NCBI GenBank assembly: GCA_963841945.1
Contig: CAWJFC010000012.1
Coordinates: forward strand, 1-64,000
Direction: 5' to 3'
Source of the DNA: Acidiflorens sp963841945
Lineage (GTDB): Bacteria; Acidobacteriota; Terriglobia; Terriglobales; Acidobacteriaceae
DNA: 64,000 nt
Shown: positions 17,915 to 25,258 of the stretch, piece after piece
Position numbering within the stretch: the first letter of the stretch is position 1
Layout: every line of letters begins with the position of its first letter
Translations under genes and position numbers: made by a program
Notes under the pieces: model-generated
Told to the model about the DNA's origin: nothing
The model's database searches: none
The model's input: the letters and a program-made list of their open reading frames with translations, nothing else

Positions 17915-17976
17915 GACAACGAGTCTCGATCCGCGCAAAAAATCGCCCACATTGCCCCACGGACAACGAAAATCTT

Positions 17977-18435
17977 CTAGCGAAACATTCGCAGATCAAA
18001 TTCAAACGCAGTCGGCTTCTCGATCTTGAGCTTCCGGAAGTCAGCATGTTCAGGATTGATCAGAAGATTCCACTCGCCGCGAATGGCCGCGGACGGGACC
18101 AGCAACGCAACCGCCTTGCCGCTTCGGACCCAATGATCACCCTTCGACCTCAAGGTATCGTCTCTGGACTCATGCCATCTGCGGGGAAGGGAATGCAAAT
18201 CAAGACGCTCGACATGGACACCCGCAGGAATCTCCGCCTCGATTGAAACCAGATCGTCGGGCCGCAGATTGGGTTCCAGGTGGACAAACGTCTCGATCGC
18301 CGCTAACGCGAGAGACGAGGAAGCGTAAACGACTTTAACGCTGGGGCTATTCCAGCGCCCTCCAAACAGCCGTGCGCCATCCCCCGAAAAGGCTCCTGCT
18401 GCGTGGATGGCCCGGCAGATTCTCCAAAGTTTCAT
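17977..18435 (-). CDS. RES-domain toxin
   Basis: A 152-residue protein with the RES fold: LWRICRA at the N-terminus, ARLFGGRWNSPSVKVVYASSSLALAAIET with the conserved Arg and Glu, and a later VPSAAIRGEWNLLINPEHADF with the conserved Ser and NLLINP motif. RES toxins degrade NAD when not held by the cognate antitoxin. It sits downstream of the Xre/MbcA-type antitoxin gene (18506-18940) on the same strand, with a 70-bp gap instead of the usual overlap. The key residues appear intact. It is convergent with rmuC. Confidence 0.92.
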   Translation of the reverse strand: MKLWRICRAIHAAGAFSGDGARLFGGRWNSPSVKVVYASSSLALAAIETFVHLEPNLRPDDLVSIEAEIPAGVHVERLDLHSLPRRWHESRDDTLRSKGDHWVRSGKAVALLVPSAAIRGEWNLLINPEHADFRKLKIEKPTAFEFDLRMFR

Positions 18436-18505
18436 CGGCTAAACTTTTTTTGGTTGAGCGCCATCCTTGCGTCCAACTGTCCGCGTTTCGTTCCGCTCAC
18501 GGCCA

Positions 18506-18940
18506 TCAGCTGTAAACGCCATACGCGATGCGGCCAAGAATGTTTTCCACCTCTCTCGTGCCGAGATCGGTGTCGAGGTGGTCGATAGGAACCGCGCCGC
18601 CGAGCGCGCGATTGGGTGTGCGCAGCCACTGTGCGGCCTTCTCGGCGTTTCCGATCATCTCAACGGCGGTGGCGTAAACCCGCGCCAGGCGCACGGTTCG
18701 GTCTGACTCCGCGGCTGTAAGGCGGGAATGGCGGCTGAGGCGTCGGGTTAAAGTGCGCTGCGGAATACCGAGCTTCTCGGAAAGCGCGGCATTCTTGAGA
18801 TCGAGTTTTTCGCCCAGCACCAGCAGGGAGCCGGAGGGCAGTCCTCGACGAATCAATTCCGCGAGGTCGGCAAAATTCTTGATCGACCGGCCCAGGGTTT
18901 TCTTTCCCCCGAGTACCTCGGCAATTACGGCGGAAGTCAT
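18506..18940 (-). CDS. Xre/MbcA/ParS-type antitoxin (DUF2384)
   Basis: Antitoxin partner of the RES toxin. The start was placed at 18940 (MTSAVIAEVLGG); the frame is open 16 codons upstream, but that part covers the putative promoter. An N-terminal helix-turn-helix-like region (about 25-75: LAELIRRGLP, LGIPQRTLTRRLSRHSRLT) is followed by the DUF2384 toxin-binding region, ESDRTVRLARVYATAVEMIG then AEKAAQWLRTPNRALGG and the C-terminal ILGRIAYGVYS. The order antitoxin-toxin and the family pairing are standard. Such antitoxins repress their own promoter; repeated GGCTA words upstream are good operator candidates. Confidence 0.92.
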   Translation of the reverse strand: MTSAVIAEVLGGKKTLGRSIKNFADLAELIRRGLPSGSLLVLGEKLDLKNAALSEKLGIPQRTLTRRLSRHSRLTAAESDRTVRLARVYATAVEMIGNAEKAAQWLRTPNRALGGAVPIDHLDTDLGTREVENILGRIAYGVYS

Positions 18941-18985
18941 ACTGGCCTCATGGCTATTTATAATACGCCAAATGGCTAATACATA
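18941..18985 (-). promoter_or_regulatory. Candidate promoter/operator of the RES/Xre operon
   Basis: The AT-rich stretch before the antitoxin start carries two related words on the plus strand, CATGGCTATT and AATGGCTAAT, 22 bp apart, and the inverted repeat GCCA-AA-TGGC at about 18967-18976. Read on the minus strand, TATTATAAAT lies between them. Autoregulatory antitoxins bind such repeats; this is inference from position and symmetry. Confidence 0.4.
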
Positions 18986-19047
18986 CAAACATGCGTTGCC
19001 CGGTTAGGCGATCGTACCCCAGGTTGACGCGCGGGCAGGCCAGGCCG

Positions 19048-19500
19048 CTAGCCCTTAGCCGGCTTTATCTCCCACACCCCATCGAACTTCACAAAATACG
19101 GCTCAACCGAGACGCCCGGAAAATTCGTCGTCACCAGTTCGGCGGCCCGCAGCAATTCAGCGCGGTGGTGCGCGGCTTCGGCCTCGCGGTCTCCTTTGAA
19201 ATGCGCGAGCCCACCATACGTCGCGCAATCGGAATGGCTCATGACCAGCACGCGTTTTGCCTGGTGCAAACGAATCGACATGCGGACCTGTTCGAGAATG
19301 AAGTCCTGTTCGAAGTCGTTGCGCGGAGACGCCAGGGTCTTGGCGCCGCCCGCCACGACGATCATGTCCGGGTTTTCGATGCCTTGCTTCTTGAGAAACT
19401 TGCGGACGGCTCGGTTGATGCGATGGTCGAAGCAGCAGAGCACTGCCGCCTCGGCGATGTAAGGATCGGCGGGCGAATCGAAATGGAAGATCTTACGCAT
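19048..19500 (-). CDS. Small beta-carbonic-anhydrase-like zinc protein
   Basis: A 150-residue protein that preserves the core of beta-carbonic anhydrases: CFDHR (Cys23, Asp25, Arg27) gives the first zinc ligand and the Asp-Arg dyad, and HSDC (His89, Cys92) followed by ATYGG gives the other two ligands. The strand MIVVAGGAKTL (46-56) and RVLVMSHSDC fit the fold. It is shorter than classical enzymes (about 200 residues) and lacks the N-terminal helices, as in the compact 'Pro_CA_2'-like group. Activity is therefore uncertain. It is the last gene of the leftward group after DUF3592 and PspA, and may belong to that operon. Confidence 0.8.
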   Translation of the reverse strand: MRKIFHFDSPADPYIAEAAVLCCFDHRINRAVRKFLKKQGIENPDMIVVAGGAKTLASPRNDFEQDFILEQVRMSIRLHQAKRVLVMSHSDCATYGGLAHFKGDREAEAAHHRAELLRAAELVTTNFPGVSVEPYFVKFDGVWEIKPAKG

Positions 19501-19522
19501 CGAAGTCTCTCTCGTCGTGATT

Positions 19523-19726
19523 TTACCGACTTTGCGTGACGGCCTTGCTTTCTGTGGCCTGCTTCAGTATCCAGCTTGAGATCTTTTCCAGCACCACCGG
19601 CGACATCGTCTCTTCGATCTCGGCATACTCGCTAACCGCGCACGTCTTGGCGTTGAACTCAATACTCGTTTCACAGCGGTTCCTCTCAATCGCAGAAGTC
19701 CTTCCAAAGTCGACGATCGAGCGTGC
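19523..19726 (-). other. Coding-like open frame at the 3' side of the DUF3592 gene
   Basis: On the minus strand a frame is open from after a TAA at 19729-19727 to a TAA at 19525-19523, reading in part IERNRCETSIEFNAKTC and, near the end, MSPVVLEKISSWILKQ. The third codon positions are strongly G/C-biased, as in real genes here. No good start exists; it overlaps the DUF3592 gene end. It may be a small gene starting inside the DUF3592 gene, or the original C-terminus of that gene displaced by a frameshift. Confidence 0.35.
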
Positions 19727-20012
19727 TTACACTTGGATCGTCTCGTCGGAAACGCACCGTTACTCGCTGGCCGATGCGAAGCCCCTCTTTCGCGGCAAGA
19801 ACACTGGCCGCGGAGAGCGGGCGCCAATAACATTCGCCAGAGTATGGTCCGTCCTCGCCCAACGAGAATGTATACGAGACTGCGAGCCGCAAGGGCCCGT
19901 CGCCCCGACTACGTTGAACCGCATCCACTTCGACCGCGGTAATTTGTCCCTCGGAGGTGGGCCACCGCCAGGAGAACAACATCGAGATGGCATCATATAG
20001 ATCGTCAAACAC
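19686..20012 (-). CDS. DUF3592-like small protein
   Basis: A 108-residue protein starting with GTG (GGTGA just upstream). The pattern WPTSEGQITAVEVD, then LAVSYTFSLGEDGPYSGECYW, then GLRIGQRVTVRFRRDDPS, matches the beta-rich DUF3592 domain, in which a short stretch 'T.G.I' is followed by 'Y.v.g..y.g' and 'V.VrY.P.dP'. Here no transmembrane helices flank the domain except a weak N-terminal hydrophobic start. The C-terminal end after RRDDPSVST could be altered by a frameshift (see 19523-19726). It lies 43 bp downstream of pspA and is likely co-transcribed. Role unknown. Confidence 0.65.
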   Translation of the reverse strand: MFDDLYDAISMLFSWRWPTSEGQITAVEVDAVQRSRGDGPLRLAVSYTFSLGEDGPYSGECYWRPLSAASVLAAKEGLRIGQRVTVRFRRDDPSVSTLDRRLWKDFCD

Positions 20013-20055
20013 ATTTCACCAGGGTGATCCGATGATCTCCGCGCGAGCTCCTACC

Positions 20056-20715
20056 CTACGCCCCGCGCTTAGCCTTCAATTCCGTCAGCAACTGTTCAAT
20101 CCGATCCTCTTTCTCCAGCGCCGCAATGCGGTCGTCCACGTCGTCGGCCAGCAACTCAGCCTTTGCCTGTCCCACCGCTTCTTCGCGTGCAACCTTGCGC
20201 TTCATGCGATCAAAGGTCGCCGACTTCGAATTGGCGCTCATGCCGGAGTGCGCGTCACTGGCTTTGTTGGCCGCGCGCGCGCGGCGATGTTGCGCGATCA
20301 GCAGATCGGCCTTCGTGTTGGCCTCGGCCAATTTCTGCTCCAGTTTGCGCAGAGCCGACTTCAGGTTCTCCACCTGCGCCCTCTGGTCTTCGACCTGTTG
20401 CGTGAACCCGGCGCTCATCTCGCGATAGCTTTCCACGCGTAGCAGGGAAGCGCGCGCCAGGTCGTCCTGCTTCTTGTCGACGGAGAGTTCGGCCTTGCGC
20501 ATCCATTCCTGCACCTTGTCGTCGTTCTCCTGCTTCTTTTTTTCCAGCAGATGCTGGTCGGCAATGGCGATCGCCACCTGGGTTTTGACTTGCAGAAGTT
20601 GGTTCTGCATGTCGAGGATCACCTGTTTGATCATCTTTTCCGGGTCTTCGGCCTGGTCGATCAGGTCGTTGAGATTAGCCCGAACCAGTGTTGAAACACG
20701 CTCCAGTAATGCCAT
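20056..20715 (-). CDS. pspA: PspA/IM30 (Vipp1) family membrane-stress protein
   Basis: A 219-residue, almost wholly alpha-helical protein. The N-terminus MALLERVSTLVRANLNDLID with EDPEKMIKQVILDMQ is the PspA/IM30 signature, followed by a long coiled coil (about 30-145) and a helical tail ending in DDRIAALEKEDRIEQLLTELK. Family members form ESCRT-III-like rods and rings on stressed inner membranes and help keep the proton gradient. AAAGGAG precedes the ATG at good distance. It lies in a leftward run with flotillin, NfeD-like and two tiny membrane proteins, matching the known link between PspA and flotillin systems. Confidence 0.94.
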   Translation of the reverse strand: MALLERVSTLVRANLNDLIDQAEDPEKMIKQVILDMQNQLLQVKTQVAIAIADQHLLEKKKQENDDKVQEWMRKAELSVDKKQDDLARASLLRVESYREMSAGFTQQVEDQRAQVENLKSALRKLEQKLAEANTKADLLIAQHRRARAANKASDAHSGMSANSKSATFDRMKRKVAREEAVGQAKAELLADDVDDRIAALEKEDRIEQLLTELKAKRGA

Positions 20716-20787
20716 GGTGGACTCCTTTAATTCGTCGTTCGTTAACCTCGCAGCTTCCTTTTCCGTTTTCGCCGGGCGAGATCGATC

Positions 20788-20976
20788 TTATTTGCCAGCC
20801 GAGGTGGGATGCTTGCAGCTCGACCCTCGCTGTCTGCTTGCGATTCCGTTTCCAATCACAATCGCGATCATCGCCACTCCGATGGCCACGTAGAGGTTGG
20901 TATGGGCGAGTACCACGGTCATCGCCACCCCAACTGCTACGCCAATCGCCATTGAAATCCCAATTTTTCGATACAC
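20788..20976 (-). CDS. Tiny glycine-rich membrane protein
   Basis: A 62-residue protein with GTG start and GGAGGT ten bases upstream, which argues that it is real. Two hydrophobic segments (about 6-24 and 27-45) are rich in Gly, Ala and Val: ISMAIGVAVGVAMTVVLA and YVAIGVAMIAIVIGNGIA, a glycine-zipper-like spacing. The C-terminus is basic with one Cys. It lies between pspA and a similar small protein (21001-21177), so the two may be distant paralogues that work with flotillin or PspA at the membrane. Family not recognised. Confidence 0.65.
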   Translation of the reverse strand: MYRKIGISMAIGVAVGVAMTVVLAHTNLYVAIGVAMIAIVIGNGIASRQRGSSCKHPTSAGK

Positions 20977-21000
20977 AAAACCACCTCCATTCAGCGGTTG

Positions 21001-21177
21001 TTAGTCCTGCTTTGTCTTCCAGGCTCCGCCGACGATGCTGATCGCGATATAAACTGCGATCCCGGCCGCAACCCAAATACCCATGTGTCCAGTAGCCGCG
21101 CCGATGGCAGCGCCCATGGCGCCGCCGAGCGCGACCGAAAGCCCCAATGATCTAGCGTGATGCACTTCGTCCTGCAC
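21001..21177 (-). CDS. Tiny glycine-rich membrane protein
   Basis: A 58-residue protein. I used the GTG at 21177 because GGAGGA sits just upstream of it; a TTG at 21198 would add seven residues. After a polar start (VQDEVHHARSLG) come two hydrophobic segments, LSVALGGAMGAAIGAATGHM and GIWVAAGIAVYIAISIVGGA, the first a clear GxxxG zipper. The C-terminus is KTKQD. Similar in layout to the protein at 20788-20976, 24 bp downstream. Both sit between flotillin and pspA, implying a role in membrane organisation. Family not recognised. Confidence 0.65.
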   Translation of the reverse strand: MQDEVHHARSLGLSVALGGAMGAAIGAATGHMGIWVAAGIAVYIAISIVGGAWKTKQD

Positions 21178-21212
21178 GGAATCCTCCAGCGCGGTCAAAA
21201 ATCCTTACCCGA

Positions 21213-21254
21213 GGTAACCGGTCACCGACGGCCGCGAGCCGGTGACCAGTCACC
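21213..21254. repeat. Paired GGTnACC/GGTCACC palindromes behind the flotillin gene
   Basis: GGTAACCGGTCACC (21213-21226) and GGTGACCAGTCACC (21241-21254) are near-palindromes and can also pair with each other around GACGGCCGCGAG. They lie between the flotillin stop codon and the next small gene. The same word appears at 24471-24484 at the end of the XRE gene. They may damp or stabilise parts of the operon transcript. Confidence 0.6.
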
Positions 21255-21264
21255 GTCACCTGCT

Positions 21265-22710
21265 TTATTTCGCGCCATTGCCGGGCTCAATCACCTTCGG
21301 AGCACTGTCGCCAATCTGCCGCACCTTGCCCAGCAACTCGCCCAGCGGCATGCCGCTCAGCGTCTCGAACAGCGCCGGTATCTGCGCCGCCATCTTGGTG
21401 ATATCGCCGGTGATCTTGTTCATCCCGGCAGAATCGCCATTGCCGGTCGAAACGATCGTGATCTTGTCGACATTCGCCAGCGGACTGGCCAGCGCCTTCA
21501 CCACTTCCGGCATGCTGGCGAACAGTCGGTCGATCACGGCCGCCTGGTTGTATTGCTGGAATGCTTCGGCCTTCACGTTCATCGCCTTGGCCTCGGCCTC
21601 GCCTTTCTTGAAAATGATCTCCGCTTCAGCCTCACCTTGCTGGCGAATCGACGACGCGTGACCCTCGGCTTCGGCCATCAGGCGCGACTTTTCGGCGTTG
21701 GCTAGCGTTTCAATGCGCTGGCGCTCGACCTCAGCCTGCTTCAAGACCGTCGCGATCAGTTCTTTTTCGCGGCGATTGATCTCGGCGTCCTGCACCTTAA
21801 CTTGGCCTTCTTTTTCTACCTGCTGCACCTTCACCTGCTCGGCAATGACCTGCTGCTGCATGATGTTGGTCTGGATGTCATAAGCCTTATCCGCCTGCGC
21901 CTGCTGCTTCTTGGTCACTTCGAGGTACTGCGCTTTCTTGATTTCGAGATCGCGCTGCGCCTCGGCTTGTTTGGCCTGCGAAAGAGTCTCCGCCAGCACG
22001 CGCTCCTGGTCCGCCTGCGCTTTCGCTACCGCCGATTCCCGCATTGCGATCGCGCGCTTGATGGCCGTGTCCCGATCGGCTTCCGCTGTGGCCACGTCGG
22101 CGTCGCGCTTGATGCGCGCCACGTCGGGCTTGCCCATGTTGGTGATGTATTCGTTCTTGTCGCGCACTTCTTTAATCGTGAACGAAATGACCTCAAGGCC
22201 CATCTTGTTCATGTCGTCGGCGCAGGTGCCGCGCATCCGGTCGCCCACCATCTCCGGCTGCTTCACGATCTCTTCCACCGTGAGTTGTCCGATGATGCCC
22301 CGCAGGTGCCCTTCCATCACCAGCCGGATCAGGCTCTCGCGCTCCTGATCGCTCTTGGTGAGGAATTGCTCGGCAGCCGTCAGAATCGATTCCTTATCCG
22401 ACTTCACCTTGATTTGCGCGACCGCTTCCACCGTCACCGCCACGCCCTGCTTGGTGTACAGGTCTTGCTGCGGGGCCACGTCAAACGACATCAGTTCCAG
22501 CGACAGGTCCTTGCAGTTCTCCACCATCGGAAAGATGACCGTGCCGTGCCCCTGCACCACGCGCGTTCCGCGAAAGCCGTAAACGATCAGCGCTTCGTGC
22601 GGGCCCGCCTTACGGTACAAACGGGCAAGTGAGCTGACCAGGAAAAGGACCACCAGGACTGCAAGTCCCGCGAAAATCCAGATTTCTACCGCAATGCCTC
22701 CAAACGACAT
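21265..22710 (-). CDS. Flotillin-family (FloT/YqiK-like) SPFH membrane scaffold
   Basis: A 481-residue protein from the ATG at 22710, which has AGGAGG five bases upstream; the longer frame upstream is not needed. One N-terminal membrane helix (about 6-28: VEIWIFAGLAVLVVLFLV) is followed by the SPFH domain (about 30-190: GPHEALIVYGFRGTRVVQGH, SFDVAPQQDLYTKQGVAVTV, RGIIGQLTVEEI), a long Glu/Ala/Gln-rich coiled coil (about 190-390) and a C-terminal oligomerisation part. Flotillins organise membrane microdomains. The NfeD-like protein, its common partner, is encoded two genes upstream in the same run. Confidence 0.94.
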   Translation of the reverse strand: MSFGGIAVEIWIFAGLAVLVVLFLVSSLARLYRKAGPHEALIVYGFRGTRVVQGHGTVIFPMVENCKDLSLELMSFDVAPQQDLYTKQGVAVTVEAVAQIKVKSDKESILTAAEQFLTKSDQERESLIRLVMEGHLRGIIGQLTVEEIVKQPEMVGDRMRGTCADDMNKMGLEVISFTIKEVRDKNEYITNMGKPDVARIKRDADVATAEADRDTAIKRAIAMRESAVAKAQADQERVLAETLSQAKQAEAQRDLEIKKAQYLEVTKKQQAQADKAYDIQTNIMQQQVIAEQVKVQQVEKEGQVKVQDAEINRREKELIATVLKQAEVERQRIETLANAEKSRLMAEAEGHASSIRQQGEAEAEIIFKKGEAEAKAMNVKAEAFQQYNQAAVIDRLFASMPEVVKALASPLANVDKITIVSTGNGDSAGMNKITGDITKMAAQIPALFETLSGMPLGELLGKVRQIGDSAPKVIEPGNGAK

Positions 22711-22838
22711 GACGCCTCCTAAGAGAGCCGCGAGCCATGAAAGCCGCAAGCTCCGAACCACCAACCACAAACTGTGAGCTACCGACTAACGACGAAACCC
22801 AAACCGCTGCGAAACTGCTGCAATCTTCGAGCCGTAAA

Positions 22839-23729
22839 TCAACCACTTGTCGTCACGCCCATCATCCGATCCAGATCGCGGACGATTCGCGCCGGATCAT
22901 TGTGCCCCAAATAAACGTCCCCATGGGTGGTCTTGATGTGCACAACCTTATTGCTCCACACATACGCTCTCGAGTTCCCAATGCCGCGAATGCCATACCC
23001 CCGAATGAAAGCCCAGGGCTCAATCGCGTAACTCACAATCGCCGACCGCGGAATCGATCGCAGCCTCAACCCAAGCATGCGGATGTCGAGCCCGTGCTGC
23101 ATGAATCGGTATTGGAACCCCGCCCATGCCATCGCAAACGCAAACCCGCCGACGCCCACCAGCACCAGCAGAGGAATGCGAACAGCTCCGCGGATGAACG
23201 CCGTCGTGACGACAGGCGCCAGCATCACGATCAGAATCACCACGCTCCACGCCCGGCCGGCGTGCGTTTCAACCGTCAGCGTCTCTCCATCCGGCAGCGG
23301 CGCGTGCCGGTGCAAAAAGAGATACGCGGGGATGAGTACCGCAATCGCAACCGCCAGCACCAGCAGCACGCGCTCGGGATGAATCGGCGTGCCATGCGCG
23401 TTGTAGTTGATCACCGCCTGATTGACGGAAATCAAAAATCCGACCATCACCCAAAAGAAGCCGAGCAGAACCCAGGCAAAGCTCGCAACCGACCTCCAAC
23501 TGGCGGCGACGAGCACAATCGTGCTGACCGCCAGCGCGATGCCGACCATCCACAGATTGAAATCGAGCGACTGTCCGCGCGACATCCAGCCGTCGGCCCG
23601 GTTGGTGGCATTGAAATGCGTGGCCATCCGAACCGGCAAGCTGTCCCACGCCTGACGATACTGAATCGCGACAATGGGCAGCGCCAGCCACAGCAGAACG
23701 GTCGCGAGATGGAAGAATTTCCGATTCAT
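22839..23729 (-). CDS. DUF1648-domain multi-pass membrane protein
   Basis: A 296-residue membrane protein with about six hydrophobic helices. The N-terminal unit LPVRMATHFNATNRADGWMSR (about residues 31-51) is the DUF1648 motif, known from SdpI-like immunity proteins and other envelope proteins. The C-terminal soluble part (about 215-296: GLRLRSIPRSAIVSYAI, VWSNKVVHIKTTHGDVYLGH) resembles the PH-like domains of bacterial membrane proteins. It lies between the NfeD-like and flotillin genes on the same strand, with spacings of 34 and 128 bp, and is likely part of the same operon. Its function is not known; a role in sensing or protecting the membrane is inferred from context. Confidence 0.75.
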   Translation of the reverse strand: MNRKFFHLATVLLWLALPIVAIQYRQAWDSLPVRMATHFNATNRADGWMSRGQSLDFNLWMVGIALAVSTIVLVAASWRSVASFAWVLLGFFWVMVGFLISVNQAVINYNAHGTPIHPERVLLVLAVAIAVLIPAYLFLHRHAPLPDGETLTVETHAGRAWSVVILIVMLAPVVTTAFIRGAVRIPLLVLVGVGGFAFAMAWAGFQYRFMQHGLDIRMLGLRLRSIPRSAIVSYAIEPWAFIRGYGIRGIGNSRAYVWSNKVVHIKTTHGDVYLGHNDPARIVRDLDRMMGVTTSG

Positions 23730-23763
23730 AGATAGCCCCGAGCCAGCCCGATTGGCTCCATCA

Positions 23764-24387
23764 TCATTCGCCGCTCAGTTCCTCCCACAATCTCACGTAG
23801 GCGATGCCCTTCTCGTAGCGCGTCACCACGACCTCCGCGCCCTTCGCGATGGCCGTCCCGTTTTCGCTGCGTGCTCCGCACGTGCGCCGCGTTCCCGCCT
23901 GCGAATAAATGATTTCACCCGTCCCGCTCTCGCGAATCGGCAGCGACGTTCGTCCCAGCACGCCCACCATCTCGTAGTCGGCCGAGTCCATGTTCTCCTC
24001 GGGCGAGACCAGAACACGGCTCAGAAACAGAAACACGATTCCTCCGCCCACCACTCCCGCGCCCGTCGAAACCAGCAGCCCGAGCGCAAACCAGATATGC
24101 GCAAAGCGGGTGATCAGAAAGCCCGTGCCTCCAAACCACGCCAGGAAAGCTGTCAGTGTGACAAAGTTGAACGGCGAAACTGCACCGCCCTGCCCGCCCT
24201 TTACAGCGCCGCCCCCATGCGTGACCGGAGCGTGCGCCCCGCCCATAGCGCCGCCCGCGTGTCCGATTCCACCATGCGGGAGGTGTGGAAGATGCACGTG
24301 CAACCGCAATCCCCCGGCGACAAACGAAATCGCACTCAACAAAAATCCGACGGCGAAACAAATCAGATAGAAGTCAGACCACGTCAC
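23764..24387 (-). CDS. NfeD-like membrane protein, partner of flotillin
   Basis: A 207-residue protein with GTG start and AGGAGG upstream. It has an N-terminal helix (about 5-25), a Gly/His-rich loop (HLPHLPHGGIGHAGGAMGG, about 31-50), two more helices (about 75-125) and a C-terminal OB-fold-like domain (about 135-205: YEMVGVLGRTSLPI, GTAIAKGAEVVVTRYEKGIA, YVRLWEEL) as in NfeD proteins. It has no protease part. NfeD-like genes pair with flotillins, and here the flotillin gene is two genes downstream. The histidine-rich loop could bind metal, but this is a guess. Confidence 0.85.
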   Translation of the reverse strand: MTWSDFYLICFAVGFLLSAISFVAGGLRLHVHLPHLPHGGIGHAGGAMGGAHAPVTHGGGAVKGGQGGAVSPFNFVTLTAFLAWFGGTGFLITRFAHIWFALGLLVSTGAGVVGGGIVFLFLSRVLVSPEENMDSADYEMVGVLGRTSLPIRESGTGEIIYSQAGTRRTCGARSENGTAIAKGAEVVVTRYEKGIAYVRLWEELSGE

Positions 24388-24455
24388 GGGTTTCGCCTCC
24401 TTTGAACTTCATCCACTGGACTTCACCGGCCAGCTTCTCGGGCGTCCCGGCGGTC

Positions 24456-24484
24456 GGTCACCCGCTCACCGGTGACCGGTCACC
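24456..24484. repeat. GGTCACC palindrome cluster overlapping the XRE gene end
   Basis: GGTGACCGGTCACC at 24471-24484 is a perfect 14-bp palindrome; GGTCACC at 24456-24462 and CTCACC add half copies. It encodes the last codons of the XRE regulator. It matches the paired palindromes behind the flotillin gene (21213-21254). Confidence 0.65.
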
Positions 24485-24975
24485 TGAGAACTCTTCGCTC
24501 CGGTCGCCACTCCCGGCCTCAGAGCCTCGAACAATCGATCGGCCAATCCCGCCGTATTCAAAATCTCGCCCAGCAACAGCAGCGCCCGGCGCGTGTCTTT
24601 CTCTCTGGCCGCCTTGATCAGCGCCTCGCTCACCGCCGGATCGCTCGCAAATCTTTCCGAGCCTTGCAGTAGCCACACGTCGAGCTGCCCTTCCGTCGTC
24701 CGCAGGTCCGATGTCAGTTCCGCGTGATAACCCTCTGGATCGTCCACCAGAAACCCGGGATGCACCTTAAAAAATCGTGCCAGCAGCGTACGCGTCGACT
24801 GCGTCATGTGCGGTCGCCGCCCGCTCTCGATCTGCGACAAATACGACTGGCTGATTCCCTTGCCAGTCTCCTTGCGGATCGCCTTCATCAACTCCTGCTG
24901 CGTCATCGGGCGGCCCAGCCCGCGCAGCGAGCCCTCCACTTCCCGCAAGTACCGGATTTTCTCGCCCAGTGTCAT
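24466..24975 (-). CDS. XRE-family regulator of the flotillin/PspA operon
   Basis: A 169-residue transcription regulator. The N-terminal helix-turn-helix (about residues 1-70) starts LGEKIRYLREVEGSLRG, with the second and third helices in MTQQELMKAIRKETGKG and ISQSYLSQIESGRRPHMTQS. A PadR-like or helical C-terminal part (about 85-160) holds TEGQLDVWLLQGSERFAS and REKDTRRALLLLGEIL. It is the first gene of the leftward run NfeD, DUF1648, flotillin, small proteins, PspA. Its promoter has a perfect inverted repeat over the -10 box, so it likely represses the operon and itself until a membrane signal arrives. The effector is unknown. Confidence 0.9.
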   Translation of the reverse strand: MTLGEKIRYLREVEGSLRGLGRPMTQQELMKAIRKETGKGISQSYLSQIESGRRPHMTQSTRTLLARFFKVHPGFLVDDPEGYHAELTSDLRTTEGQLDVWLLQGSERFASDPAVSEALIKAAREKDTRRALLLLGEILNTAGLADRLFEALRPGVATGAKSSQVTGHR

Positions 24976-24985
24976 ATATCAAATC

Positions 24986-25019
24986 GCGATAATAATATCG
25001 CAATCCTTAATATTGTCAA
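24986..25019 (-). promoter_or_regulatory. Promoter and operator of the membrane-stress operon
   Basis: On the minus strand a perfect -35 box TTGACA (25019-25014) is followed after 16 bp by the -10 box TATTAT (24997-24992). The perfect inverted repeat GCGATA-ATAA-TATCGC (24986-25001) covers the -10 box. The XRE start codon lies 11 bp beyond the repeat. This is the expected arrangement for autorepression by the XRE protein. Confidence 0.7.
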
Positions 25020-25200
25020 GAATTGTATCTGCCCTGATTTGAAGAGCATGCGGATTTCGTGTCCGGGAAGCGACACCTCTCCCGTCGGATCTCAACGGGA
25101 GCCACCAGTTTCGCTTGTGGATTAAACTGCGCGGAAAAAGACGAAGAAACTAATACTAATGAAGAGGCTGATGAAGGGACCAAGATCCCGCAAGAATCCG

Positions 25201-25221
25201 GCGCCGGGTATAAGCCGGCGC
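25201..25221. terminator. GC-rich hairpin behind the TonB receptor gene
   Basis: GCGCCGG-GTATAAG-CCGGCGC forms a perfect 7-bp stem 38 bp past the receptor stop codon on the minus strand. It is followed only by a weak T-poor tract on that side, so termination may be partial or Rho-assisted. Confidence 0.4.
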
Positions 25222-25258
25222 GGCATTCTCTTTCATTCAGGCACTATCCCCACCCAGA

